A stretch of 64,000 nucleotides of DNA from UBA5314 sp964635975 (GTDB lineage: Bacteria; Bacillota; Syntrophomonadia; Syntrophomonadales; Syntrophomonadaceae): contig CAZWPO010000001.1 in assembly GCA_964635975.1 (NCBI GenBank), forward strand, positions 310,001 to 374,000, written 5' to 3'. Shown here piece by piece: positions 43,532 through 53,464 of this stretch. The translations under genes were made by a program, and so were the position numbers. Positions within the stretch are counted from its first letter, which is position 1. Each line of letters begins with the position of its first letter. The notes under the pieces are model-generated. The model searched no databases, had not been told where the DNA came from, and saw only the letters and a program-made list of their open reading frames with translations.

Positions 43532-45187
43532 TCACAAGGCCTTTGAAGAATTCTGATCCACACCAAGTGCATGTAATATAACCTGTTCTATATCTTTAAT
43601 CGGATAAATATTTAGTTCTGTATAACTTTCGAAAATCTTGAGCCAGTTCTCCGCCGGTATTAATACTTTCTTTATCCCCGCCTTACGAGCCGCCTCCACT
43701 TTGCTTATAACCCCTCCCACGGGTTTGACCGTCCCGTGAACAGATAGTTCTCCTGTCATAGCCAGTAAATTGTCTACCGGCAGTTCACAAATGCTTGAGT
43801 ATATGGCAGTTGCCATACTTACCCCCGCAGACGGCCCATCCACTGGCACACCCCCAGGGAAATTGATGTGGATATCATAATTATAGAGATTGATGCCATA
43901 TCTTGACCTCAATACTGTAAAAACCGTTTCCAGGGCTCCCTTGGCCATACTCTTTCTGGTTAGGCGCCGATCCTTGGCGCCAAATTGCTCTTCCTCTATA
44001 ACTCCAGTTATGGTCCATCGCCCGGTTCCGGGATCGACTTTGATGCTTTTTGCCTCAACTTCGATAAGCGTTCCCTGATTGGCTCCATGTACGGCTAAAC
44101 CATTAACACTTGCAATGCAGGGTTTATCTTTAGGTTTTACCTCGGAACGCGGAGAAAACCGTCCATTGTTCAAGACTTTTTCAACATGCTTAATTTGAAT
44201 GCGGTCGCTCTTATCCATTTGAGCTATTCCAGCGGCCAACTGTACAATATTAACTGCTTCGCGGCCATTGCTGGCATGACGTCCTATTTCCTGTAAAGAT
44301 TCCTCTTCCATCAAGAATTTAATTTTACTGGCGGCATTGCGGGTAATAGTCTCTATATCTCCTTTTTCCAGAGGTTTAAAAAAAACTTCCATACATCGTG
44401 AACGCAGAGCGGGGGGCAAATCATCAGGACTGCGCGTTGTCGCTCCCACTAATCGAAAATCCGCCGGCAAGCCGTTGTTAAATATATCGTGTATGTGCAT
44501 AGGGATATTGCGATCACTCTCACTGTAGTACGCACTCTCCAACATAACAATCCTATCCTCCAAAACCTTAAGCAGTTTATTCATCTGTAAAGGATGAAGT
44601 TCTCCAATTTCGTCAATAAAAAGCACCCCTCCGTGCGCCTTGGTACACGCTCCAGGCTTGGGCTGGGGTATGCCGGCCTGTCCCATGGCACCTGCTCCCT
44701 GGTAAATGGGATCATGCACTGAGCCAATAAGTGGATCCGCTATATTTCTTTCATCAAAGCGCGTGATAGTCGCATCTATTTCGACAAACTTGGCCGTTTT
44801 CCCAAAAGGAGAAAGCGGATTATTTTGCGCTTCTCCTAATACCAGGCGTGCAGCGGCTGTTTTGCCCACACCGGGAGGCCCATACATCAGTACGTGCTGA
44901 GGATTTGCCCCGCATAAAGCAGACCTCAGAATATCGATGGCCTCTTCCTGGCCTATAACATCATCAAGGGAAGCAGGACGAGTTATACTTGACAAGGGTT
45001 CAGTCAAGCATGTAGTTCGCATTTTTTTTAACTTCATAGTCTCTTTTTCGGATTCCTTAACTACTACACTCTTCTTGTTTTGCTGGGATTTAAGCAGGGT
45101 CCAGAAGTATACCCCGATTACTACTGCGAAAAAGAATTGTATCAAATAGATTACCCCGCCATATTGGGCAAAAAACTGATTCAACAT
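43532..45187 (-). CDS. lonB: Membrane-anchored ATP-dependent protease LonB
   Basis: A 551-aa LonB. One N-terminal membrane segment (about 12-30), AAA+ module with GPPGVGKTA and FIDEIGELHPLQ, and protease domain with the catalytic Ser in PVDGPSAGVS and Lys in PVGGVISKVEAA. In Bacillus LonB is made under sigma-F in the forespore. Lies between clpX and lon, as in Bacillus, separated from clpX by two terminators, so it probably has its own promoter. Confidence 0.95.
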   Translation of the reverse strand: MLNQFFAQYGGVIYLIQFFFAVVIGVYFWTLLKSQQNKKSVVVKESEKETMKLKKMRTTCLTEPLSSITRPASLDDVIGQEEAIDILRSALCGANPQHVLMYGPPGVGKTAAARLVLGEAQNNPLSPFGKTAKFVEIDATITRFDERNIADPLIGSVHDPIYQGAGAMGQAGIPQPKPGACTKAHGGVLFIDEIGELHPLQMNKLLKVLEDRIVMLESAYYSESDRNIPMHIHDIFNNGLPADFRLVGATTRSPDDLPPALRSRCMEVFFKPLEKGDIETITRNAASKIKFLMEEESLQEIGRHASNGREAVNIVQLAAGIAQMDKSDRIQIKHVEKVLNNGRFSPRSEVKPKDKPCIASVNGLAVHGANQGTLIEVEAKSIKVDPGTGRWTITGVIEEEQFGAKDRRLTRKSMAKGALETVFTVLRSRYGINLYNYDIHINFPGGVPVDGPSAGVSMATAIYSSICELPVDNLLAMTGELSVHGTVKPVGGVISKVEAARKAGIKKVLIPAENWLKIFESYTELNIYPIKDIEQVILHALGVDQNSSKAL

Positions 45188-45250
45188 TGTCGCCCCTTTC
45201 TTTCCCTTTTAAAATATCATTCCCAGCCAGTGTAACTGGCATAGAAGTAA

Positions 45251-45276
45251 TAAAAGGCAGCTTTCGCTGCCTTTTC
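45251..45276 (-). terminator. Second terminator between clpX and lonB
   Basis: AAAAGGCAG-C/G-CTGCCTTTT hairpin (45252-45275) with T-rich flank on the minus strand. Its GGCAGC core is nearly the same as in the hairpin 45 bp away. Confidence 0.75.
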
Positions 45277-45296
45277 CAGGATAAAAACACTAATAG

Positions 45297-45320
45297 CAAA
45301 AAAGGCAGCTCACGCTGCCC
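45297..45320 (-). terminator. First terminator after clpX
   Basis: GGCAGC-GTGA-GCTGCC followed by TTTTTT on the minus strand, only 13 bp after the clpX stop codon. Confidence 0.88.
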
Positions 45321-45333
45321 TTGTATTTTTGTT

Positions 45334-46584
45334 TTAATTTACTTTCCGTTTTGCATCCACAGTAACAAGAAGAGGGCTTTCTCTTTTAAGGACAACATCT
45401 TTGGTAATGGCAACCTTGGTCACGTCTATTCGAGAGGGTATCTCGTACATGACTTCTAGCATGATATCCTCAATTATAGCCCTCAGGCCCCTGGCACCAG
45501 TAGCACGTCGCAGTGCTTCGTCTGCGATGGCCTGCAAAGCGTCTTCTTTAAACTCCAGGTCCACTCCATCAAGCTCAAAAAGCTTTTTGTATTGCTTTAT
45601 CAATGCGTTTTTGGGCTCAGTCAATATACGGACCAGCGCATCGGCGTCAAGTGCTTCAAGGGTGACTATGATCGGAACTCTACCAACAAATTCAGGAATC
45701 AAGCCATACCTTAACAGGTCTTGAGGCAGGATCATGTTCAGTATTTCACCGATCTTTTTTTCTTGACGGCTCTTTATCTCAGCACCAAAGCCCATTACCT
45801 TTTGTCCGACGCGATTCTGGATGATCTTGTCTATCCCCTCAAAGGCTCCGCCGCATATAAACAGGATATTGCTGGTATCGATCTGGATAAACTCCTGGTG
45901 AGGATGCTTTCTGCCGCCCTGGGGGGGGACACTGGCTACAGTCCCTTCCAAAATCTTAAGCAGGGCTTGCTGAACACCTTCCCCTGATACATCTCTGGTT
46001 ATGCTGGGATTATCAGTTTTGCGCGCTATTTTATCAATCTCGTCAATATATACGATTCCCTTTTCTGCCTTCTCGATATCGTAATCGGCTGCCTGGATAA
46101 GCTTTAGGAGGATATTTTCCACATCTTCACCAACATAGCCAGCCTCGGTTAGAGAAGTAGCATCGGCAATGGCAAACGGTACGTTGAGGATGCGGGCCAA
46201 AGTCTGAGCCAGCAGAGTTTTACCGCTCCCGGTAGGACCAAGCATCATGATATTGCTCTTCTGCAGCTCTACATCATCAAGCTTCATGCCAAGATTAATA
46301 CGTTTGTAATGATTATATACAGCCACTGCCAGTGACTGTTTCGCTTTTTCCTGACCTATAACATAGTCATCTAAAATATCTTTAATTTCTCTGGGCTTGG
46401 GTATGTCCCCCAGTTCAAAACCAAAATCATCAGCCAGTTCTTCTTCAATAATCTCATTGCACAGTTCTATGCACTCATCACAAATATAGACCCCCGGCCC
46501 GGCCACCAACTTCTTAACCTGGTCCTGGGTTTTCCCGCAAAAGGAACATTTTAACTGCCCTTTTTCATCCCCGTACTTGTGCAT
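45334..46584 (-). CDS. clpX: ClpX, ATPase subunit of ClpXP
   Basis: A 416-aa ClpX. N-terminal zinc-binding domain with C15, C18, C37 and C40 (CSFCGKT...CDEC), AAA+ module with GPTGSGKT and IVYIDEIDKI, pore loop GYVG and the ClpP-docking IGF-type loop region. It unfolds substrates and feeds them to ClpP, encoded 22 nt upstream. Confidence 0.98.
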   Translation of the reverse strand: MHKYGDEKGQLKCSFCGKTQDQVKKLVAGPGVYICDECIELCNEIIEEELADDFGFELGDIPKPREIKDILDDYVIGQEKAKQSLAVAVYNHYKRINLGMKLDDVELQKSNIMMLGPTGSGKTLLAQTLARILNVPFAIADATSLTEAGYVGEDVENILLKLIQAADYDIEKAEKGIVYIDEIDKIARKTDNPSITRDVSGEGVQQALLKILEGTVASVPPQGGRKHPHQEFIQIDTSNILFICGGAFEGIDKIIQNRVGQKVMGFGAEIKSRQEKKIGEILNMILPQDLLRYGLIPEFVGRVPIIVTLEALDADALVRILTEPKNALIKQYKKLFELDGVDLEFKEDALQAIADEALRRATGARGLRAIIEDIMLEVMYEIPSRIDVTKVAITKDVVLKRESPLLVTVDAKRKVN

Positions 46585-46606
46585 AAGTCACCTCATTTCC
46601 CCCAAG

Positions 46607-47200
46607 CTACCCCTTGCGGTTCATGGGAAATACTTTGTCAATTAATCCGTATTCTGCTGCTTCGGCAGCGGTCATATAAAAATCTCTTTCCACATCTACC
46701 TGGATCTTTTCCAGTTTTTGCCCGGTTCTCTCAGCAAGTATTTCATTAAGTTTAATCTTCTGCTTCACAATCTGGCGGGCGCGAATTTCAATATCCGTAG
46801 CCTGCCCCTGAGTTCCTCCCCAGGGCTGATGAATCATTATCTCGGAATTGGGGGTGGCAAATCTCTTGCCTTTCTGTCCAGCAGCCAATAAGAATGCTCC
46901 CATGCTGGCAGCCATGCCCATACATATCGTAGAGACCTCTGGCCGAATGTACTGCATTGTATCGTAAATAGCTAATCCTGCGGTGATCGAACCTCCAGGG
47001 CTATTGATATACAAGGATATATCCTTATCAGGGTCTTCCGCTTCCAGGAACAGAAGCTGTGCAATAACCAGGTTGGCAACATTATCATCCACCGCACTGC
47101 CTAGAAATACTATTCTATCCTTTAACAGCCGGGAATATATATCATAGGCACGCTCTCCCCGGTTGGTTTGTTCTACAACCATCGGCACTAAAAAGGACAC
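46607..47200 (-). CDS. clpP: ClpP serine protease subunit
   Basis: About 197 aa from the GTG at 47200 (MSFLVPMVVEQTNRGERAYDIYS), which has AAGGAG 8 nt upstream; a GTG at 47209 abuts the SD. Catalytic triad S99 (GMAASMGAF), H124 (MIHQPWGG) and D173 (ERDFYM). It forms the proteolytic chamber with ClpX. tig-clpP-clpX are adjacent. Confidence 0.98.
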   Translation of the reverse strand: MSFLVPMVVEQTNRGERAYDIYSRLLKDRIVFLGSAVDDNVANLVIAQLLFLEAEDPDKDISLYINSPGGSITAGLAIYDTMQYIRPEVSTICMGMAASMGAFLLAAGQKGKRFATPNSEIMIHQPWGGTQGQATDIEIRARQIVKQKIKLNEILAERTGQKLEKIQVDVERDFYMTAAEAAEYGLIDKVFPMNRKG

Positions 47201-47264
47201 CTTACTCACTCCTTACTAAAAGAAATTCTACGTAATTATTGCCTACTCCATACTATTACTATGC

Positions 47265-48638
47265 CTATTCTTCACTTTTTGCTGGTTGTTCAGAAGCTTC
47301 GGCTTCATTTTTTTCGAGTTCGATCTTTTGAACAACGGGATCCGGAGCAGCCTTTTCAGTAATTATCGCTTTTTCTATCAAAAAATCCACTGCTTTATCC
47401 AGCTGCAGTCCAAAACGTATTTTATCCATCACATCGCTTAAAATACGCCGGGTATTGTCAAGATCGGTCTGCATTTCTATGGCTATCTCTTCGATTCGCT
47501 TATCTACTTCTTCATCACTGGCGGTAAAACCTTTTTCCTCTACTATCTTTTCCAGGATGAAATCATTCTTAACCATTATTTCAGCTTCCGGCCACATACG
47601 GCTTTCCAAAACGGCCTCAGTAGTGTTGGTTATCTCATAATATTGCTCCATGGTCAATCCCTGTGAGGCAATAGACTGCTCGGTTTGCTGGACCATCCTT
47701 TTCACCTGATCCCTAACCGCAGCTGGCGGAACTGACAGTTCAGTATTCTCCCTCAACTTGAGCAGCACTTCGCGCTTTATCAGTTCCTTACGTCTGCCTT
47801 CAAGGTTCTTCTCCATAGTATTCTTTAAGTCTTCTCGCAATTCAGCAAAAGTGTCAAACTGGCTTACCTCCTGGGCGAAATCGTCGTCTAAGGGGCGCGT
47901 TTTCTTGCCTTCAATCTTCTTGATCGCAACCTTGAAAACTGCATCCTTACCAGCCAATTCTTCAGCTCCATAACTCTCGGGGAATTTTACTTCCACATCT
48001 TTGAATTCGCCCTTTTTAAGTCCGATCAGCTGGTCCTCAAATCCCGGAATAAAAGTCTGGGAACCGATTTCAAGAGGATAATCTTCACCTTTTCCTCCTT
48101 CAAAAGCCTCTCCATCGATAAAACCCTCAAAATCTATTGTACAGGTATCACCATTTTGAGCTGGTTCTTCTTCTTTCTCCTCCAGCTCTGCATAGCGGGA
48201 CTGCATCTCTTGCAGCCGCCAATTGATTTCAGCCTCTGATACTTCTAGCAAAGGTATCTCAACTTCCAAACCCTCTATTTGACCCAAAACCACTTCAGGA
48301 TGGACTGCCACTCTAGCTACGAATCTGAAAGCCCCCTCTTGTTCTTCTTCAGGGAACTCAAACTCCGGCTGGGCTATCGGATCGATATTCAACTCTTTGA
48401 TCGCTTCTTCATAGGCTTCGGGGACAACTATTTCCAGGGTATCATTCATCAATATCTCTTTTCCGAAATGAGCTTCCAACATGAAACGGGGGGCTTTTCC
48501 TTTCCGAAATCCGGGAATGTTAACTTGTTTTATCACTTTGCGATAAGCTTGATCAGCAGCCTCGTCCATGCGGCCGGCATCTATCTCGATAGCTAAAAAA
48601 GCCTCACTATTTTCGATTTTTTCTACTTTGAATTCCAT
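47265..48638 (-). CDS. tig: Trigger factor (ribosome-bound chaperone and prolyl isomerase)
   Basis: 457 aa from the ATG at 48638 (MEFKVEKIENSEAFLAIEID) with GGGAGG 8 nt upstream; the open frame continues to 48830 only because it reads through the tRNA-Gly gene. Ribosome-binding motif GFRKGKAPRFM, the FKBP-type domain (about 160-245) and the helical C-terminal chaperone arms are present. The tail is acidic. First protein gene of the tig-clpP-clpX block. Confidence 0.97.
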   Translation of the reverse strand: MEFKVEKIENSEAFLAIEIDAGRMDEAADQAYRKVIKQVNIPGFRKGKAPRFMLEAHFGKEILMNDTLEIVVPEAYEEAIKELNIDPIAQPEFEFPEEEQEGAFRFVARVAVHPEVVLGQIEGLEVEIPLLEVSEAEINWRLQEMQSRYAELEEKEEEPAQNGDTCTIDFEGFIDGEAFEGGKGEDYPLEIGSQTFIPGFEDQLIGLKKGEFKDVEVKFPESYGAEELAGKDAVFKVAIKKIEGKKTRPLDDDFAQEVSQFDTFAELREDLKNTMEKNLEGRRKELIKREVLLKLRENTELSVPPAAVRDQVKRMVQQTEQSIASQGLTMEQYYEITNTTEAVLESRMWPEAEIMVKNDFILEKIVEEKGFTASDEEVDKRIEEIAIEMQTDLDNTRRILSDVMDKIRFGLQLDKAVDFLIEKAIITEKAAPDPVVQKIELEKNEAEASEQPAKSEE

Positions 48639-48721
48639 CTGTGGTCCTCCCTCATTATTCGGTATTTGGAAGGGGATCAAGCCCCCCTTTTGGCTGCCCT
48701 TTTCCAGGGCGAAAACACAAC

Positions 48722-48741
48722 ACCCCGGCACGTGCCGAGGC
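48722..48741 (-). terminator. Hairpin between tRNA-Gly and tig
   Basis: CCTCGGCACGTGCCGGGG hairpin on the minus strand followed by TGTTGTGTTTTC. It may end the tRNA transcript or act as a processing site; the T run is interrupted. Confidence 0.5.
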
Positions 48742-48751
48742 ATGAAAGCTA

Positions 48752-48826
48752 TGGAGCGGAAGACGAGATTCGAACTCGCGACCCTCGCCTTGGCAAGGCG
48801 ATGCTCTACCACTGAGCCACTTCCGC
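48752..48826 (-). tRNA. tRNA-Gly (GCC)
   Basis: Complete cloverleaf of 75 nt with encoded CCA. Acceptor GCGGAAG/CTTCCGC, anticodon loop CTTGCCAAG, T-loop GTTCGAATC. It lies between the tig operon and its own consensus promoter. Confidence 0.97.
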
Positions 48827-48847
48827 ACATACTTTTCGCTATATAAA

Positions 48848-48876
48848 AGAATAAGAATTCAAACGGGCAAAGTCAA
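48848..48876 (-). promoter_or_regulatory. Sigma-A promoter of tRNA-Gly (and possibly tig)
   Basis: TTGACT (48871-48876), 17-nt spacer, TATTCT (48848-48853). Expected start about 15 nt upstream of the tRNA. Confidence 0.7.
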
Positions 48877-49008
48877 GGGGAAGCAAAAAAATCTTTATCC
48901 TCATGGTGTTCATTTTATCTCATTTAATGCCAGGCTATACTCTAGAAACTTATCTACTCTGCTTCTTTTATGATGAAAGCTTGGGATAACTGCCGGACCT
49001 TTCAAAGA

Positions 49009-51873
49009 CTAGCACATTTCCTCGAGGTGGTCCATTAACATGGAACCCAGTTTTATTAAGAACACACCCTGCTCATATTCCTTCTCTTCATCCCCCAGCA
49101 TATCTTGTCGCAGCAAGCTCATGGCCTGGTCCGGGAAGCTGTTCAAATAGGCTGCCAGATCATGTATCAATAAATCCTCCAGTGCTTTTAGATCAACTAA
49201 TCGAGCCTTGTAATCCCTAAAACCTACTATCAGATCCGACTTACGAAGGACCTGCCGCAAATTCTTTAGCATCCTGTTAATATCTTTACCGGGGGGAGCA
49301 AATACCAGAATTGAAGAACCGGTTAGGATGATATATCCCCATTGATTATTGCTCCTCGAAATAAAATGAGTCCACAACAGAGTCGTTATTCCCTCTTCCG
49401 AACGCAGGAGCGCAAATTTGCGGCTGTTCTCCAGGAGAATTTTCGCAGCCTGGTGTTCCCCCAGTTCGGCCTTCAGCCACCTCAATTGCAAAGGCTTTTT
49501 CAAAGCCTCCAAAGTGTTTTGCTCCATATCGTGTAAAGCCATTATATATGCCTTAATGAGGTATTCGCCTCGTTTCTTGCGGAAAAGAAAATCACCTTCA
49601 TCGATATGGCCGATTTTCTCCATCAAGTTGCTTAGATTCTTGTCGAACAATTCGCTCAGGTCGGGCAGCAAAACATAAAATGGCTCACGGATCCACTGCT
49701 GGCCGTTCATGGGCAAAAGCCTGGTCAAGACTATCATGCCGGGCACTATTTCTTCCTGAACGTAATGACTGAAATTACCAAAAGCATCACAACATTTGCC
49801 AGTGAAAATATCTTCAAAGAGCAGCCGGTTTCCAGGCAGGGGAGTGGCCCGATAAGCCCCGACACAACTTATCATTAGATTCCATGCTGCCGCTTTTAGA
49901 TGAGAAGGGAAACGGCAGGCGTGATCTTCCCAAAACTGATAGGCCATAGTAGTACCTTGCTCGTAGACGCGATCAAAAAGAATATAATCCTGGAAGAACT
50001 GGTCAAATAATTGCGCTGTTTTTTGACTCCAGTATGTCCCTGATCCCTTAATACTTTCATAAAAGTCGTTTTTCGCTTGTTCTTCATTGACATAACTATA
50101 ACTGTAAAGCCGGAGGTGCTGTCTGACCTCATCATAAATCTGAGTTTTATTTTCTGTATTCAAACTGTCCCACTTGGGGTGTTTAACAACGCTCCGACCA
50201 AAATCGAGGGGATAGCGTTTAAAATGCCGCACGATCAACTGTGCCCGCAGGCTTAAACTCCAGATAGGAACTGAATACTTTTTGACGATTGCTCCGTATC
50301 CACACGGGGACCCGGTGCACTCAAGATAAGCATATTCGAGCGCTGCCAGCCACCCCCTAGGCTTTGACATGGCAGGATGATAAATACTTGAAAACTCATT
50401 CCACATATACAGTATCCAGGCTAGTTGTTCTACGCTTAATCTTCTTTGCTGAAATCGGTCAACCGCCGCTGCAGCGACCTTCTGATAATCATCTCCTGCC
50501 CATTGATACTTCCAGACATAAGAGTCCAAAGCCTGGCGAGAACGATAGATATCTACCTGAACAGCAATGGCCTCTGGTTGCAGCATTTCTCGTCGAAATC
50601 TATTCTTATCCAGGTTCAGCTTCGTTCTAATAACTGAAACAGGAAGGTAGTATTCGCCTTTACTCTGAGCGCGGAGTTCCAGAGTTTCCCAATCCTCGAG
50701 CATGCTGGCCAGGAGAACGCGACCTTTGATGTCTGCCACAGCTTCAAGCGGGGACATATCGTTCAGTTCCGGTAAAGGACTATCCATCCATTCTTCCAGG
50801 TACATATCATGCATTATCTCCAGGTTAAAAAGCTCAGCTGCTTCGGGATAGTCAAAGCTGTATCCATCAAGCCAGGAGGGTTGTAGACCGTCCTCTCCTT
50901 CATCCAGAACCAGGCTTAAAATATTGATTGTATTCTCCAGTTCCTGATAATTTTCGCTAACCACGATCAACAATTGCGGGGCGATATAAAGCCTCGAGAA
51001 AATTCCCATCTCATTTTTTCTGGTGTATTTGAGCCACTTTTCATTTCTTTCCAGGAAAATGAACTGGTGGCTGTTAATCACGCTTTTAACTATGTATCTC
51101 GTATCACAGCTTTCAAATACCCTGCTTTTCGCTATCACGCGGTTCTTTTGACCATGTGCCAGATCCAGAATCAATCCGCACAGCTTTTCCGCCCTATTTT
51201 GCAGTATTGATCGTGGATCGTTGAATCCTTCCTGGTTTTTATATACATCCATCTCTTGTAAGATACGGCTTTTATTCTCGACATGCAAAATAACCGGTTT
51301 ACCAACCGGCAAAACAATATTGGACATGCGTACCAAGCGCATAAAAATCAGCGCCCCGTTAATAATTCCACTTATTTTTTTCCCCAAATCCCGATCCAGG
51401 GTAAATATTTCCTCTGTAAATATATCCCGGACAGCCATGGTATTATTCTTTATCCACAGCACCTGGTATACTGATAGGTAGCTTTGCCGAAGGGCTTCCA
51501 GAACGATTTTTTCACGATCACCCAGGTTATCCTCATTCTCTGCCAGGTAGAAGTCAATAATCGGCGACACATCGTCGTGAATACGATAATTGGCAATAAA
51601 CCAATGCCAGAAAATTGATAAGAAACTGCTGTTGAGCTCGTGTATCTGGCTTTGCGAAGTGAATCTGGTACGGGCTGATGCTTCCCAGAGATAGTAGTAT
51701 CGCTGGGCGTAATCAATGAGATCTGCTGACATATCGGCCATGCAAATATGGTAGTTGCTACGCCTGCCCAGGGCAAAATGGATGACCTGACCTCCATCGA
51801 TTTTGCATCTGCAATCATGAACGCTTTTCCCGCTCCCGCAGGAGCATGTATTCTCTCGGGGTGTACCGATCAT
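49009..51873 (-). CDS. Large SEC-C-like protein of unknown function
   Basis: A 954-aa soluble-looking protein. It opens with a SEC-C-like zinc motif, C10-S-C12-GSGKSVHD-C21-R-C23. Residues about 120-165 (EKIVLEALRQ then SYLSVYQV...VRDIFTEE) match the 420-aa protein at 39114-40376; the C-terminal two thirds have no recognisable domain and no membrane segment. The gene is flanked by intergenic regions and appears single. GGAGGGGACCCCC just upstream of the ATG could fold over the SD. Function unknown. Confidence 0.85.
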   Translation of the reverse strand: MIGTPRENTCSCGSGKSVHDCRCKIDGGQVIHFALGRRSNYHICMADMSADLIDYAQRYYYLWEASARTRFTSQSQIHELNSSFLSIFWHWFIANYRIHDDVSPIIDFYLAENEDNLGDREKIVLEALRQSYLSVYQVLWIKNNTMAVRDIFTEEIFTLDRDLGKKISGIINGALIFMRLVRMSNIVLPVGKPVILHVENKSRILQEMDVYKNQEGFNDPRSILQNRAEKLCGLILDLAHGQKNRVIAKSRVFESCDTRYIVKSVINSHQFIFLERNEKWLKYTRKNEMGIFSRLYIAPQLLIVVSENYQELENTINILSLVLDEGEDGLQPSWLDGYSFDYPEAAELFNLEIMHDMYLEEWMDSPLPELNDMSPLEAVADIKGRVLLASMLEDWETLELRAQSKGEYYLPVSVIRTKLNLDKNRFRREMLQPEAIAVQVDIYRSRQALDSYVWKYQWAGDDYQKVAAAAVDRFQQRRLSVEQLAWILYMWNEFSSIYHPAMSKPRGWLAALEYAYLECTGSPCGYGAIVKKYSVPIWSLSLRAQLIVRHFKRYPLDFGRSVVKHPKWDSLNTENKTQIYDEVRQHLRLYSYSYVNEEQAKNDFYESIKGSGTYWSQKTAQLFDQFFQDYILFDRVYEQGTTMAYQFWEDHACRFPSHLKAAAWNLMISCVGAYRATPLPGNRLLFEDIFTGKCCDAFGNFSHYVQEEIVPGMIVLTRLLPMNGQQWIREPFYVLLPDLSELFDKNLSNLMEKIGHIDEGDFLFRKKRGEYLIKAYIMALHDMEQNTLEALKKPLQLRWLKAELGEHQAAKILLENSRKFALLRSEEGITTLLWTHFISRSNNQWGYIILTGSSILVFAPPGKDINRMLKNLRQVLRKSDLIVGFRDYKARLVDLKALEDLLIHDLAAYLNSFPDQAMSLLRQDMLGDEEKEYEQGVFLIKLGSMLMDHLEEMC

Positions 51874-52085
51874 CTGGGGGTCCCCTCCACAATATGCTTG
51901 ATAGATTAGTAAATGAATCTTAGTTAAAATAGGTCTGAGATTTGTAACAAGTCATTTTCCGCTAATTTAATCATATCAAATCTACGAGAGGACATTAACA
52001 AAAAAACACCTTCACACCTTGACAATATGTTCACAAATGCAAATGACTTCAACCAAGCAACCTTTCTCCGACCATTTAAAAGGAT

Positions 52086-53288
52086 TTATTGATTTCTAGC
52101 AACATTGACCTCCCTGTAATCCGCACTCGTTAAATAACCGCTTTCAGGAACTAATCTGTACAACTCGCGAAAAGTATTTTCGGCTTTATCGTCACGACCG
52201 GTTCGATGATATATGCAGGCCAGATAATAAAGGCTCTCATCATAGTAGTTGGACTCCGGGAACTGCTTAAGGTATTGCTGAAAATTGCTCTCCGCTTGGC
52301 TGTATTGTTTGGATAGATACTGAATTCTGGCCAGGTAGTACAGCGCTTCCCGGTTTATATATGTCCCGCTTGCCCTTTGTATTACGGCGCTGAAACTCTT
52401 ATCCGCCATGTCCCAATCGTTTTGCAGGTAAGCCATAAAGCCTCTGTTGTATTGCTGCAGTTCTTCTTTCTCTGCCAGACAGCTTTCTACTGCATCCGTG
52501 GCTGCAGTCTCTCTCAATGCAATTGTTGAACCAGCTCTTGAAAGCACAATCTCTCGATCATTACCGCTTACCAGCGAAGTTTCCTGCGCTGAAGTGTCCT
52601 CTAGCATATTGGTTAATTTTTTGTTTTGTGAAGGGCTGTTCTGCTGAATTGCGGTGAATATTGCCAAACAAGTTAACAGCGCAGCGGCACCGGTTCCGAC
52701 CTTGATCCATGGCCTCCTGACAGGCTGTCTCATCATCTTTTTGCCGCCGTGCTGCCCTATTTTATGGATTTTATCCAACGATTTCAGGTATTTGAGCAGC
52801 ATAGGATTCGATGTATCAAGCTCCAATCCTCTTGCCCAGATCCGGCGCGCACTCGTCTGGTCCGAGCAGGCCATGTGGCTCAATCCCAAAATCTGATACA
52901 ATGACACCACTCCGTCGTTTTCTTCCAGTAATTCTTTAAGCTGATCTCGTGCTCTCTCATAATCCTTCATCTCAACGGTCTTTACTGCTTCACTTATTCG
53001 TTTTAACCAGGATTGGAAGGATGGGCTCCGGTATATTACCAGACGCTGTTGGACTTCGATATCATAAGGATCTAGTTCCAGTGCTTTGCTCCAATAATGG
53101 GCAGCCAAATCAAAATCGCCCAAAATATAGTAACAGGAAGCCATTCCCTTCCACAAACGCAGGTCCGGTATTTCCCATTCTGTCGCGCTATTATAGCAAA
53201 AGAGGGCTCTGCTTACGTCATTGGTCAACAATTTTTCCTCAGCTGCAGCTAGCAGCGGTTCTATAGATGGCTTTTCATTTTTCATCAT
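52086..53288 (-). CDS. TPR-repeat membrane protein
   Basis: A 400-aa protein. N-terminal TPRs (about 10-165), one membrane segment (about 190-212, VGTGAAALLTCLAIFTAI) and C-terminal TPRs (about 285-395) of the YbgF/CpoB type (ALYYLARIQYLSKQYSQAESNFQQYL). Topology suggests cytoplasmic and extracytoplasmic TPR scaffolds joined by one helix. Divergent from the L,D-transpeptidase gene. Partner and function unknown. Confidence 0.85.
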   Translation of the reverse strand: MMKNEKPSIEPLLAAAEEKLLTNDVSRALFCYNSATEWEIPDLRLWKGMASCYYILGDFDLAAHYWSKALELDPYDIEVQQRLVIYRSPSFQSWLKRISEAVKTVEMKDYERARDQLKELLEENDGVVSLYQILGLSHMACSDQTSARRIWARGLELDTSNPMLLKYLKSLDKIHKIGQHGGKKMMRQPVRRPWIKVGTGAAALLTCLAIFTAIQQNSPSQNKKLTNMLEDTSAQETSLVSGNDREIVLSRAGSTIALRETAATDAVESCLAEKEELQQYNRGFMAYLQNDWDMADKSFSAVIQRASGTYINREALYYLARIQYLSKQYSQAESNFQQYLKQFPESNYYDESLYYLACIYHRTGRDDKAENTFRELYRLVPESGYLTSADYREVNVARNQ

Positions 53289-53464
53289 TTATACACATCC
53301 TCCATGCGGGCTTAGTATCACATCAGTTCAACACCAGCCCAGGATATTCCTTCCATTTTTTGTAAAATATTTCTTTGATTATGCGCCTTCTTTTTTCGTA
53401 TTCCGAGCTTTTGCTCAAGCCATTTTAAGGAATGCTCTCATAAGATAAAAGCGGGGGTGGAAAA

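Noticed and set aside
48639..48830. N-terminal extension of trigger factor by 64 residues
   Set aside because: The extension reads through tRNA-Gly and a hairpin. The ATG at 48638 has a good SD and gives the normal trigger factor N-terminus.
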